Positions 33,939 to 42,582 of a stretch of 64,000 nucleotides of DNA are shown one piece after another. Made by a program: the position numbers and the translations under genes. Numbering within the stretch: the first letter of the stretch is position 1; every line of letters begins with the position of its first letter. The DNA is from Gammaproteobacteria bacterium UBA5078 (GTDB lineage Bacteria > Pseudomonadota > Gammaproteobacteria > Pseudomonadales > Pseudohongiellaceae): the NCBI GenBank assembly GCA_002416505.1, contig DIAM01000004.1:245020-309019 (forward strand). The letters run 5' to 3'. The notes below the pieces were generated by a model, which was given only the letters and a program-made list of their open reading frames with translations, was not told where the DNA came from and made no database searches.

Positions 33939-35630
33939 CTAAACGAAGCTAAGCACTAAATACAATGCAAGTAATACCGTAACAGTTTTAACCATCGCAC
34001 CGACTGGATGAGTACTGGCAAAAATTCCCTCCGCACTAAATTGACGTGCCACTAGCGGCGACAGAGTACTGAGCTTAGCAGCAAGGGTCTTATTCAACTC
34101 TGTGATCACATTTAGTCGAGCAAAGAGCCTCTGCAGCGCGGTTGGTACGAGGCGGCGATAAACCCAATCGACGTCCAAGTTAGTTGAGCGCAACTCTGGC
34201 GGATACAACCCGCGTCGATTCAACCACACGAATGCGAGAGCAGAGAAGAATAGCAATTGCGTCTGCGCTAGCACATGGGTAGCGTCGTAAGGGCTATAGC
34301 CAGTGTCATAGGGTAGCAATGCATAAAGAATTGATGGGTTTACACCGATCGTGACACAAAGTACTGCCGCTATGAACATTGCGAGTTGCATATTCAAAGG
34401 GGGATCGCTGACGCGTATTCCCGAATCGTGAGCAAAGAAGGCGAAATAGGGAATCTTAATTCCTGCATGATGGAATACCCCAGCAGAGGCGAACAGCAGC
34501 ATTAACCAGATCCAGCCATAGCCTTCCTCGATTGCCGCACTCATCACCATAGACTTACTGACAAAACCGCTGAAGAGCGGGAAGGCGGAGATAGAGGCAG
34601 CCCCGACGATACACAAAATGGTCGTACGCGGCATGGTCTTATAAAGACCGCCTAGATCGGATCCGTTGATCCGCCCTGTCATATGCAGCACTGCGCCCAT
34701 GGACATGAATAACAAGCCCTTGAAGATGATGTCGTTGAACGCGTGTGACACGGCGCCATTGATAGACAGGGCAGTACCTATCCCGATCCCTACCACCATG
34801 AAACCAACCTGATTGATTAAGCTATAGGCCAACACCCTACGCAAATCATTTTCGATCACCGCGAAAAAGATTGGGAAACAGGCCATCGCCGCCCCCACGT
34901 AGATCAATAACTCGGTCCCCGGATAGCTCCTGGCAAGCGCATAAACTGCTACCTTTGTTGTAAAGGCACTTAAGAATACGGTTCCAGTAGGAGTTGCCTC
35001 AGGGTAGGCATCCGTTAACCAATTGTGTAGAAATGGGAACGCGCACTTCACTCCAAAAGCAAACAGAATCAACCATCCCGCTAGACTCCCTATGCCAATC
35101 TCAGCGAAAGCCAGTGAGCCCGTCTCGGAGGCATGAAAGAGTATGCCGACGAGTAGCACCACACCCGACAGGACTTGGACGATCAAATAGCGAATGCCTG
35201 CAAAGAAGGAACGCGTCGATCTACGCGCCCAGATTAGGAATACTGAGCTTAGGGCGAGCAGTTCCCAGAACACAAAAAGCGTTAAGAGGTCGCCTGCGAA
35301 CACAGCCCCTAGAGCACTGCCCGCATAGAGGATGCCCGCGAGCTGTTGCACCGTATCCTTAATATGCAAGGCATAGAGGATTGCGATGAATGCAGCAATA
35401 TGGAATGCAAAGCCAAATATTAGACTCAGTTTGTCAACTCGATATGGCGTAAGTTCATAGTCAAGGAAACTCATCTGCAGGTGAATCCCTTCTGGCACAG
35501 CCAGTAGGTGCAAACCGCCCAGAACCGGCGCGGCTAACATAATCACGTTGCGCAGTTGTCCCCGCGTCACCAGCGCCAGTGCTGCCGCGACAAAGAATGG
35601 CACAAAAGGAGGCAACTCAATCGCCCACAT
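33939..35630 (-). CDS. Mrp/Mnh-type Na+(monovalent cation)/H+ antiporter, NuoL/M/N-like subunit 3
   Basis: 563 residues from ATG 35630 (GGAGAG upstream). Many membrane helices; FVFWELLALSS carries the conserved TM5 glutamate and VKCAFPFLHNWLTDAY the TM7 lysine of proton-pumping NuoL/M/N-like proteins, followed by TPTGTVFLSAFTTKVA. This is the longest of three such subunits in the operon and may take the place of the N-terminal part of MrpA. It overlaps the preceding small membrane gene by 14 bases. Last gene before the terminator. Confidence 0.9.
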   Translation of the reverse strand: MWAIELPPFVPFFVAAALALVTRGQLRNVIMLAAPVLGGLHLLAVPEGIHLQMSFLDYELTPYRVDKLSLIFGFAFHIAAFIAILYALHIKDTVQQLAGILYAGSALGAVFAGDLLTLFVFWELLALSSVFLIWARRSTRSFFAGIRYLIVQVLSGVVLLVGILFHASETGSLAFAEIGIGSLAGWLILFAFGVKCAFPFLHNWLTDAYPEATPTGTVFLSAFTTKVAVYALARSYPGTELLIYVGAAMACFPIFFAVIENDLRRVLAYSLINQVGFMVVGIGIGTALSINGAVSHAFNDIIFKGLLFMSMGAVLHMTGRINGSDLGGLYKTMPRTTILCIVGAASISAFPLFSGFVSKSMVMSAAIEEGYGWIWLMLLFASAGVFHHAGIKIPYFAFFAHDSGIRVSDPPLNMQLAMFIAAVLCVTIGVNPSILYALLPYDTGYSPYDATHVLAQTQLLFFSALAFVWLNRRGLYPPELRSTNLDVDWVYRRLVPTALQRLFARLNVITELNKTLAAKLSTLSPLVARQFSAEGIFASTHPVGAMVKTVTVLLALYLVLSFV

Positions 35631-35928
35631 GATCACTCTCCTTTTCCATCTGCATCAGTGCCAATTTTTTTTCTTCCTCCACGTCGTAATAGTCCTCGTC
35701 GCGCATCAGGAACAGGCGCATCCATTTAGCGATAATTACCAACACTACGCAGCCTATGAATCCATAAATAGGATAGAAACCCCAGATACTCTCCAATGGA
35801 TGATAGGTGTAACGGTCAATCACAAAATCTAGCACTACTAGCAGTGCGCAACAGCCATAGAATATTCTCAGCATCAAGCTGACATTCTCTGCCTTGTCGA
35901 AGAAATCGGGCTTGTCTATCTTCTTCAT
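35617..35928 (-). CDS. Small two-helix membrane protein inside the Mrp operon
   Basis: 103 residues. Two hydrophobic segments (about 21-41 and 53-73) and a charged, acidic C-terminus (MRDEDYYDVEEEKK). I do not recognise a named family. It is packed between two antiporter subunit genes (13 bases after one, overlapping the next), so it is very probably a component or assembly factor of the complex. Role is inference from location. Confidence 0.7.
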   Translation of the reverse strand: MKKIDKPDFFDKAENVSLMLRIFYGCCALLVVLDFVIDRYTYHPLESIWGFYPIYGFIGCVVLVIIAKWMRLFLMRDEDYYDVEEEKKLALMQMEKESDHVGD

Positions 35929-35941
35929 ATTCTCTCTCCGA

Positions 35942-37417
35942 TCAGTTCACTATCGCTGCAGCTAGCTCAAAGAGTGGCTGTGGATATAGGAACAACACAA
36001 TGCTCATCAATGCAGTGAATGTCAGAGCCAGTAGCGATGGCCATGGCGCTTCGTGCAATGGGGGTTTGACCTCCCCCTGTTTCGCAACCGGTAAGAACGC
36101 TAGGACAGGAATAGGCATCAGATACGCAATGTTCAGGAGTGAGCTAATCATTAGCACTCCCATAATGGCGATGTGATCTGCCTCGAGCGCCCCCGTGAGC
36201 AAGTACCACTTGCTCCATGTTCCCCCCCCCGGAGGTAATCCGATAATGCTTATCGTGCCTATCAAAAATGCCAGCATCGTTATTGGCATCTGCCATCCGA
36301 TTCCACGTAGCTCACTGACGCGAGTCTTGTGAAGGGCGACAAGAATCGCGCCCGCACAGAAGAATAAGGTTATCTTGCCAAAGGCATGCATGGCGATGTG
36401 CATGGCGCCACCGATGACACCTGCCTCAGTCGCTAGTAGCACGCCCGCCGTTATATAACTCAACTGACTTACAGTGGAGTAGGCCAAACGCTTCTTGAGA
36501 TTGTCTTGTCGCATCGCGATCAAGGAGGCGATTAACACCGAGGCGCCAGCCAGATACAAGAGAATATCGGTAGTCGCTAGCGTGCTCATGAAATCCAAAC
36601 CAAAAATGTAGACACCGATTTTGAGCAATGTGAAAACACCTGCCTTTACGACGGCGACGGCATGGAGAAGAGCGCTTACCGGGGTCGGCGCAACCATCGC
36701 GGCTGGCAACCAGCGATGAAACGGCATGATCGCGGCTTTACCCACGCCAAATACAAACAGGAGCAATAGAAGCGATGGAATTGCGGTGGGTGTCCCTTCG
36801 GGGAAGATGCCACCGGCTTTAAAATCTAGGCTACCCGCAATGACCGCCGTGCCGATGATGGCGAACAGGAAAAACACGATCGAAGTGCCTAACAGTATTC
36901 CCAAGTAGGTGCGCCCGCCACGCTTAGCCTCTGCCGTTCCCGCGTGTGTAACCAGTGGATAGGTTGATAAGGTCAACACCTCATAGAACACGAATAGAGT
37001 AAATAGATTCGCGGAATAGGCGATGCCAAGGACACTCCCGATGGCTATCGCAAAGCAGGCGTAGAACCGTGTTTGATTCTCTTCGTGGTGTGAACGCATA
37101 TAGCCAATTGCGTAGACGATGGTGACTAACCAAAGCCCCGCGGCCACCAGCGCAAACAACATGCCTAAAGCTTCTAGCTTAAAGGCAATCGCGAAGCCTG
37201 GCAGAATCTCGAATAGGCTAAGCTCGACAGCGACGCCGGCCTTGAATTGACGATAGAGGTTAAACACCAGGACTATCACAATAATGCTGGTGCCAATGGA
37301 TACCGCTTCGCGAAGATTGGGGCGACGGTCTAGGACGATAATTCCGATCACTGCCAGCAAAGGCAGAAGCATACTAATCAGCAACGAATGCGTAGGAGCG
37401 AATAGAATATCCATCAC
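35942..37417 (-). CDS. Mrp/Mnh-type antiporter, NuoL/M/N-like subunit 2
   Basis: 491 residues, about 14 membrane helices. TLFVFYEVLTLSTYPLVTH (TM5 Glu), VGKAAIMPFHRWLPAAM and APTPVSALLHAVAVVKAGVF (TM7/8 lysines), and the C-terminal WSKWYLLTGALE block are hallmarks. One of three proton-channel subunits. Start ATG overlaps the stop of the previous gene (ATGA), so translation is coupled. Confidence 0.92.
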   Translation of the reverse strand: MMDILFAPTHSLLISMLLPLLAVIGIIVLDRRPNLREAVSIGTSIIVIVLVFNLYRQFKAGVAVELSLFEILPGFAIAFKLEALGMLFALVAAGLWLVTIVYAIGYMRSHHEENQTRFYACFAIAIGSVLGIAYSANLFTLFVFYEVLTLSTYPLVTHAGTAEAKRGGRTYLGILLGTSIVFFLFAIIGTAVIAGSLDFKAGGIFPEGTPTAIPSLLLLLFVFGVGKAAIMPFHRWLPAAMVAPTPVSALLHAVAVVKAGVFTLLKIGVYIFGLDFMSTLATTDILLYLAGASVLIASLIAMRQDNLKKRLAYSTVSQLSYITAGVLLATEAGVIGGAMHIAMHAFGKITLFFCAGAILVALHKTRVSELRGIGWQMPITMLAFLIGTISIIGLPPGGGTWSKWYLLTGALEADHIAIMGVLMISSLLNIAYLMPIPVLAFLPVAKQGEVKPPLHEAPWPSLLALTFTALMSIVLFLYPQPLFELAAAIVN

Positions 37418-38889
37418 AGCCCCCCAAAAATGCTGACGGCGGCCATTCGGGTGATACCCACTGTTAGCTCGGTATTAATGCCAAAATAGAGGTTTGCGGC
37501 AACTAACACCCAAGTAGGAGCCAGAATCGAAAGAGGCGCCTCGCGAACCTCGGCGGTGCGCTCGTTCGCCGCCTTGAAGTACACAACCTCGACTACTTTC
37601 CATACATAGATCACGGAGACAACGGAGCCAAGCAGTATGAGGCCAGCCACTGGCCACCAGTCATGTTCGAGTGCGGCAGTAACCAAGTACCACTTACTCA
37701 CGAAGCCGACCGTCAAAGGTACCCCTATAAGACTCAAACCCCCTATTAGGAAGGCCGCCATCGTCCACGGCATACGTGACGCCAAACCATGCATCTCGCT
37801 TAGCTTAGCTTCACCCAGGCGATATACGATAGCCGCTAAGGCAAGGAACAATGCACCTTTCATCAATCCATGATTGAGCATGTGCAACAGTGTCGCCATT
37901 AATCCCGTTTCGTTAGCGAGACCGAGCCCCACGATTAAATAACCGATCTGGGCAACGCTTGAATACGCCAATAATTTCTTGAGATTGTCCTGAAAAATTG
38001 CCGCTATAGACGCTACGAAAATCCCTGCCAACCCTAGTGTTAGGAAAATGCTCTGCAAAGGCAAGCTGCTGAAGGCGAAGTCGAAACCAAATATCCCATA
38101 CTTGAAGCGTATGAGGATATACACGGCCACCTTTGTTGCGGTTGCCGCGAGAAACGCCGTTACTACCGAAGGTGCGTATGCGTAAGCGTTTGGCAACCAC
38201 ACATGTAAAGGGAACAATGCCAACTTTAAGCAAACTCCCACAATAAAGAATGCGAAGGCCGTAAACACGGTTCTAGAGGAAGACACCTCGGGTAAACGCT
38301 CCGACAGATCTGCCATATTTAGCGTTCCCGTCATCATGTACATCAAGCCAATTCCGATCAGGATAAATGTCGCGCCAATAGTGCCCGCGATTAGGTACTG
38401 ATAGGAGGCCCACAATGCTTTGCGGTTCTTACCAAGGGCTATCAATGTGTAAGCCGATAGAGAAGAAATCTCTAGAAAGACAAATACATTGAAGGCATCG
38501 CCAGTGGCCAGTATGCCGAGCAAACCTGCCATACACAGCAGCCACGCGATATAGAATAATGCGTGTCTATCTTTCGGGATCTCGGCCTCTATGCTTTTTC
38601 TCGCCGCAAAGAGCGCCACAGCACTGATACCAGAGACCAACAGCAACAAAGGGGCATTGAGTAGGTCAATTCTATATTCGATTCCCCAAGGAGCCTCCCA
38701 TCCACCGAACTCATAACTAATCGGTCCGCTCTCAAGTACTTGCAATAGCAAGCCAATTGACACGGCGAAGCTCATTAGGGTTGCGGCTAGTGCCACAAAC
38801 CAAACTAGATCACGGCGACGCAGAATCAGGCAGGCCGGTGCCGCCATCATCGGAATGATGACATGAAGGACAGGAAGGTGTGCTAGCAT
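37414..38889 (-). CDS. mnhD: Mrp/Mnh antiporter subunit D (NuoN-like)
   Basis: 491 residues. NVFVFLEISSLSAYTLIALG (TM5 Glu), CLKLALFPLHVWLPNAYA, then AYAPSVVTAFLAATATKVAVYI, and VSKWYLVTAALE are typical MnhD. In Mrp complexes D and A subunits carry proton pathways that drive Na+ or K+ export and confer pH or salt tolerance. It overlaps mnhC by 7 bases. Confidence 0.94.
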   Translation of the reverse strand: MLAHLPVLHVIIPMMAAPACLILRRRDLVWFVALAATLMSFAVSIGLLLQVLESGPISYEFGGWEAPWGIEYRIDLLNAPLLLLVSGISAVALFAARKSIEAEIPKDRHALFYIAWLLCMAGLLGILATGDAFNVFVFLEISSLSAYTLIALGKNRKALWASYQYLIAGTIGATFILIGIGLMYMMTGTLNMADLSERLPEVSSSRTVFTAFAFFIVGVCLKLALFPLHVWLPNAYAYAPSVVTAFLAATATKVAVYILIRFKYGIFGFDFAFSSLPLQSIFLTLGLAGIFVASIAAIFQDNLKKLLAYSSVAQIGYLIVGLGLANETGLMATLLHMLNHGLMKGALFLALAAIVYRLGEAKLSEMHGLASRMPWTMAAFLIGGLSLIGVPLTVGFVSKWYLVTAALEHDWWPVAGLILLGSVVSVIYVWKVVEVVYFKAANERTAEVREAPLSILAPTWVLVAANLYFGINTELTVGITRMAAVSIFGGL

Positions 38890-39236
38890 TCTTGGTCCTT
38901 CCTATTAATTTCATCTTCCTCGATTGAATCATAGCTCTCCTTGATGCGGACAACTAAAGCGAGCCCTAGTGCCGTCGTAGCAATGCCTACGACGATCGCG
39001 GTTAGAATCAAAACGTGTGGCAAAGGATTTGAGTAAAGAGCCTCCCCTTCGACCAATATGGGTGCTGTGGCGCCCTCTATTTTTCCCATAGTGATATACA
39101 TTATAAAAACTGAGGTCTGAAACAAGGTTAAGCCAACAAGTTTCTTTACGAGATTGCCCTGCGCGATGACGATATAGAAACCAATCATCATCAAGACCAT
39201 CACGATCCAATAATTAAACAAGCCTACAAAATTCAT
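38883..39236 (-). CDS. mnhC: Mrp/Mnh antiporter subunit C (NuoK-like)
   Basis: 117 residues with three membrane helices. GLFNYWIVMVLMMIGFYIVI, NLVKKLVGLTLFQTSVFIMYI and NPLPHVLILTAIVVGIATTALGLAL are the MnhC/NuoK pattern, including the conserved NPLPHALVLTAIVVG-like block. Its ATG shares one base with the stop of the previous gene (TAATG). Confidence 0.95.
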   Translation of the reverse strand: MNFVGLFNYWIVMVLMMIGFYIVIAQGNLVKKLVGLTLFQTSVFIMYITMGKIEGATAPILVEGEALYSNPLPHVLILTAIVVGIATTALGLALVVRIKESYDSIEEDEINRKDQEC

Positions 39237-40228
39237 TAGTCCCGCTCCCCTTCAACCTGGCTTCGCCCGGAAAACGTGAAAAAGATAATGATCATCACGG
39301 TCGCGACAGTTAGACCCACGCCAAGCTCAATAAACAATATTCCTAGGTGCTGGGCATGAACGGGATCTTCTGAAAACACGCTGTAGTCGAGAAAATTCTT
39401 ACCGCTAAGCATCGCGACGACACCGGTGGTGCCGTAGATCAATACACCCAGTGCCGCCAGTACCTGCACCAAACTACTGTCAATTACTTTTCTAGCTGCG
39501 TTCATTCCATAAAGCATTGCATATAGGAAGAAAGCCGATGCGAAGATGACACCGGCCTGAAAGCCACCCCCTGGACCATATTCGCCATGAAACTGTACGT
39601 ATAATCCGAACAGGAGAATCAGGGGAATCAACATTTTTGCAACGATGCGAAGTACCATATGCTCTTCCATGGAGGCCGTATTTTTAACGCTGCTAATAGG
39701 CGGAAGATCTGTGCGCATCAATAGCGCCAACACGCCCACGCCGGCAGTGAAGATAACAATGACTTCACCGAAGGTATCGAATGCGCGATAGCTTGCGAGC
39801 ACCGAAGTCACGACATTCGGAATACCTATCTCCTGCGCAGAGTCATTAAGATAACGGGGCGCAACATGCTCTTGCACTGGCGAATCGGCCGCGCCGAAAG
39901 ACGGCATGTCCAAAGTCCCGTAAATCAATAGAGCACCGGTTAACAACACCAATGGCAATGCAAATCGCGTTCTACTTTTCTTATCTGCTTTCTCAAAGCG
40001 GCCAGTAATCGCTAGAGTCGTAAGCATTAAAAGCGTGGAAATGCCTGCTCCCACAGAAGCCTCTGTAAATGCAACATCAACTGCGTCCATCATGACAAAG
40101 AAGCTCGCGGAGATAAGCCCATAGATTCCGGCGAGCATTGCGACAGCAAAGAGATCCTTAATCCTTACGATCGCAATAGCAGTCATGGCCAGCATGCTCA
40201 GTAGCCCCATGTTTATGATCAACTCCAT
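39236..40228 (-). CDS. Fused DUF4040 (MbhD-like) and MnhB-like antiporter subunit
   Basis: 330 residues from ATG 40228 (GGGAG upstream). Residues about 5-80 have the MbhD/DUF4040 signature (VAMLAGIYGLISASFFVMM, AVDVAFTEASVGAGIS), which in canonical complexes is part of MrpA. The C-terminal half is MnhB (EEHMVLRIVAKMLIPLILLFGLY, GPGGGFQAGVIFASAFFLY). So the pieces of a classical MrpA/MrpB are redistributed here. A longer upstream open frame has no coding character. Confidence 0.92.
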   Translation of the reverse strand: MELIINMGLLSMLAMTAIAIVRIKDLFAVAMLAGIYGLISASFFVMMDAVDVAFTEASVGAGISTLLMLTTLAITGRFEKADKKSRTRFALPLVLLTGALLIYGTLDMPSFGAADSPVQEHVAPRYLNDSAQEIGIPNVVTSVLASYRAFDTFGEVIVIFTAGVGVLALLMRTDLPPISSVKNTASMEEHMVLRIVAKMLIPLILLFGLYVQFHGEYGPGGGFQAGVIFASAFFLYAMLYGMNAARKVIDSSLVQVLAALGVLIYGTTGVVAMLSGKNFLDYSVFSEDPVHAQHLGILFIELGVGLTVATVMIIIFFTFSGRSQVEGERD

Positions 40229-40230
40229 GA

Positions 40231-40566
40231 TTATCTCCCTGCCTCCACTGACGCTTGTTTCTGCTTTGGTAGCACCGGTTCTAAACCTGCATGTAAGGCT
40301 GCCATAACCAACGCATGCCCAGCAGTTGGACTGGTAAGTAATACAAAGAGCAAAACCATCACCAACTTTACCTGTACTAACCACGACTCGGCCTGAATAA
40401 ATAGACCTATCAAGATCATGGCGGTAGCAAGAGTGTCGGTCACGCTTGCCGCATGCATCCGAGTGAAGAAGTCTGGAAAACGCAACAAACCTACTGCACC
40501 TGAGATACAGAGAAAGCCGCCAAAGACGAGCAAAAACCAACTAACGATATTCAAGATCCCTTCCAT
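40231..40566 (-). CDS. mnhG: Mrp/Mnh antiporter subunit G
   Basis: 111 residues, three membrane helices. The GLLRFPDFFTRMHAASVTDTL motif is diagnostic of MnhG. Start ATG 40566 overlaps the mnhF stop (TGATG) behind GGGAGGAG; GTG 40569 is an alternative. A small accessory subunit of the antiporter. Confidence 0.94.
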   Translation of the reverse strand: MEGILNIVSWFLLVFGGFLCISGAVGLLRFPDFFTRMHAASVTDTLATAMILIGLFIQAESWLVQVKLVMVLLFVLLTSPTAGHALVMAALHAGLEPVLPKQKQASVEAGR

Positions 40567-40838
40567 CACTCCTCCCGCACCTCGACATTCTTTGCCGTAT
40601 ATTCAAAGAACCTCAGAATCCCGATTACCGAAATAAAGTTCATTAATGCGTATACCATTACGATGTCGAGGAAGTCGGGCCTCCCCATCATGAAGCCCAC
40701 AACCGCGATCAAGAGAACCGTTTTAGTTCCAAAAACATTGACTGCGAGAATGCGGTCGTAAAGTGTTGGCCCTGCGAAGGCTCTAAAGAGGGCCAACAGC
40801 ATAGCGACCAACACTGCAAAAGCAGCTGCTGTATACAT
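40566..40838 (-). CDS. mnhF: Mrp/Mnh antiporter subunit F
   Basis: 90 residues, three membrane helices. FRAFAGPTLYDRILAVNVFGTK and RPDFLDIVMVYALMNFISVIG identify MnhF. It overlaps mnhE and mnhG at both ends, consistent with a translationally coupled operon. Confidence 0.94.
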   Translation of the reverse strand: MYTAAAFAVLVAMLLALFRAFAGPTLYDRILAVNVFGTKTVLLIAVVGFMMGRPDFLDIVMVYALMNFISVIGILRFFEYTAKNVEVREE

Positions 40839-41311
40839 CAGCGTGTAAGCCTCCTGATCCGAGCACCCATATCGCCATTTTTCAACGCTGCGATACTGCT
40901 GCGATCCAACGCATGAACCGTGATGCTTTCGGCTGTGATTGAGGTGGTGATAGTGCCTGGCGTCAAGGAGATAGAGTTCGCCAAGATTACACGCCCCATA
41001 TCACTATCCTGGGTGATATCGATGCTTTCAATAGCTGGATTAAGCTTGAGGCCAAATTGCCAAATTCGTCTAACGACTTGGTAGTTTGAAATCACCAGCT
41101 CTTTAAGCAACCACAAATAGTAGGCTGGCAGTTCCCGGGAAAGGTGAAACGGAATTGACTCCTCGTCTACTACATTCATTCGTCTCGCAACGAGGACAAC
41201 AAGCCCTATAGACGCCACACCTAGCCCTAGAATAAGGGGGGTGTAATGTCCAGAGTTCACTAGCCAAAAGATGACTAATAATATTACGAGCCCGAGAGTT
41301 TGAGTTTTCAC
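40838..41311 (-). CDS. mnhE: Mrp/Mnh antiporter subunit E
   Basis: 157 residues from GTG 41311 with AGGAA upstream. N-terminal membrane helices, then the YYLWLLKELVISNYQVVRRI segment and the cytoplasmic ANSISLTPGTITTSITAESITVHAL block characteristic of MnhE. First gene of the nine-gene operon (order E-F-G-DUF4040/B-C-D-D-small-D). Confidence 0.94.
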   Translation of the reverse strand: MKTQTLGLVILLVIFWLVNSGHYTPLILGLGVASIGLVVLVARRMNVVDEESIPFHLSRELPAYYLWLLKELVISNYQVVRRIWQFGLKLNPAIESIDITQDSDMGRVILANSISLTPGTITTSITAESITVHALDRSSIAALKNGDMGARIRRLTR

Positions 41312-41326
41312 AATTATTCCTGCACA

Positions 41327-41376
41327 TTCAGTTTCAAAAAAACTGAAATCCTAAGTAGATTTGTTGAATTATTATA
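41327..41376 (-). promoter_or_regulatory. Leader hairpin and -10 box of the Mrp operon
   Basis: On the minus strand TATAAT lies at 41371-41376, about 60 bases before mnhE, with no good -35 box. Downstream, TTCAGTTT and AAACTGAA (41327-41334 and 41340-41347) form a perfect 8-base-pair stem just before the ribosome binding site. Confidence 0.45.
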
Positions 41377-41440
41377 ACGCGATATGTAAGAAGTTCTTTT
41401 ATTCACGCGCTCATGATAGAGCCTGTGTAAAAAAGTGTTG

Positions 41441-41701
41441 CTACTGAGGTTCCGGGTCAGCCCGTTCGGCTAACTCAGGGGCGCGAGTTCTTACAGCCCG
41501 CTCAACGATAGTTTCTGCTGACTCTGTCACCTCGTCGCGGCTGATGTCTGTATTGAGGCGAGTGCGTGCGGCGCGGTCAACGAAAGTTTCGTCTACCGAC
41601 TCTGTAGCACTGTTTTCTGGACCGCCCGGCTCGCTAAAGACTACGAGCAGAAGTGCAAGCGCAGCCATGAGCGTCATAGCGATTAACACTTTTGTCTTCA
41701 T
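41441..41701 (-). CDS. Small membrane-anchored protein with a tandem 25-residue repeat
   Basis: 86 residues. Residues about 4-22 are one hydrophobic segment (signal anchor or signal peptide). The rest is highly charged and contains two copies of a pattern ETxVxRAxRTR, at residues 38-48 and 63-73, exactly 25 residues apart. No known family recognised. It has a clear ribosome binding site (GAGGAGG), is divergent from the response-regulator gene, and the shared region holds a phased direct repeat, so it may be a target of that two-component system. Confidence 0.65.
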   Translation of the reverse strand: MKTKVLIAMTLMAALALLLVVFSEPGGPENSATESVDETFVDRAARTRLNTDISRDEVTESAETIVERAVRTRAPELAERADPEPQ

Positions 41702-41762
41702 TGAAACCTCCTCATTCTCGAGACCACAATATTGTCACCAATGTTGAGGAGAAGTTTGTCAA

Positions 41763-41778
41763 AAGTGTAAATAAGTGT
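41763..41778. promoter_or_regulatory. 10-base-phased direct repeat between the small protein and the response regulator
   Basis: AAGTGT occurs at 41763-41768 and 41773-41778, exactly one helical turn apart. On the minus strand it reads ACACTT-N4-ACACTT and is directly followed by a perfect TTGACA (-35-like, 41757-41762). OmpR-family regulators bind such tandem repeats; assignment to the adjacent regulator is inference. Confidence 0.5.
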
Positions 41779-41862
41779 GGAATTGGCTAGAGCCTCTACT
41801 TGTTAAATGTGGACTATGCTATGTTCCAAGTCGCACATCTGCGTTGTTGTAGAGGAAAGGTA

Positions 41863-42582
41863 ATGACGACGAGTTCTAGCATTCTGATAGTAGATGACGA
41901 TAAAGATATTCGGGATCTGCTACAAAAATTACTGAGCGCGGAGGGTTATCACTGCCGTGTGGCTAGGGATGGCGATGATATGTTTATGAAGCTAAAGCAG
42001 AACCTTAGCGATCTGATTCTATTAGATGTCATGATGCCGGGGCGCGACGGGTTTGAGCTATGCCGTATGCTACAGGCAGATCCCACTATGCCCCCCGTCA
42101 TCATGTTAACGGCCAAGGACGATGAAATCGATCGAGTGGTCGGTTTGGAGCTCGGCGCTGATGACTATATAGTCAAGCCGTTCGGCAAGCGGGAATTGAT
42201 TGCACGAATCAAGGTCGTTTTGAGGCGCATGCATGGGGGGCGGCGTCGTGTACCCGGCAACAAGGGTAATTATTTGTTTGCAGACTGGTGCTTCAAACCA
42301 GCACAAATGGAATTGGTCGATGGCACCGCCACAGTAACCCCTCTGTCCTCCAGCGAGTCGGAATTACTATTAGCATTTGTACAAAATCCTCAAGTACCCT
42401 TGTCTCGTGATCGCTTACTAGATATGACGAAAGGCCGCAATAGCGCACCGTTCGATCGAAGCGTCGACTCTCATATCAGCAGGCTACGCCGCAAATTAGG
42501 GGACGACGCCAAGAGCCCTGAGATCATCAAGACCTCTTGGGGAAAAGGCTATGTGTTCACCTATCCCGTGGAGTCAGTCTAG
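41863..42582 (+). CDS. OmpR/PhoB-family response regulator
   Basis: 239 residues from ATG 41863 (AGGAAAGG upstream). Receiver domain: acidic pocket VDDDKD, phospho-acceptor Asp55 in LILLDVMMPG, conserved Thr in MLTAKDD and Lys in DDYIVKPF. C-terminal winged helix: SSSESELLLAFVQNPQVPLSRDRLL, RSVDSHISRLRRKLGDD and TSWGKGYVF. Its stop shares a base with the GTG of the sensor kinase (TAGTG), so the pair is coupled. Nearest in style to OmpR/RstA-type regulators; the target genes are unknown. Confidence 0.94.
   Translation: MTTSSSILIVDDDKDIRDLLQKLLSAEGYHCRVARDGDDMFMKLKQNLSDLILLDVMMPGRDGFELCRMLQADPTMPPVIMLTAKDDEIDRVVGLELGADDYIVKPFGKRELIARIKVVLRRMHGGRRRVPGNKGNYLFADWCFKPAQMELVDGTATVTPLSSSESELLLAFVQNPQVPLSRDRLLDMTKGRNSAPFDRSVDSHISRLRRKLGDDAKSPEIIKTSWGKGYVFTYPVESV

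Noticed and set aside
40229..40540. Upstream extension of the DUF4040/MnhB fusion frame
   Set aside because: It runs through mnhG in another frame and has no membrane character; ATG 40228 with GGGAG is the sensible start.
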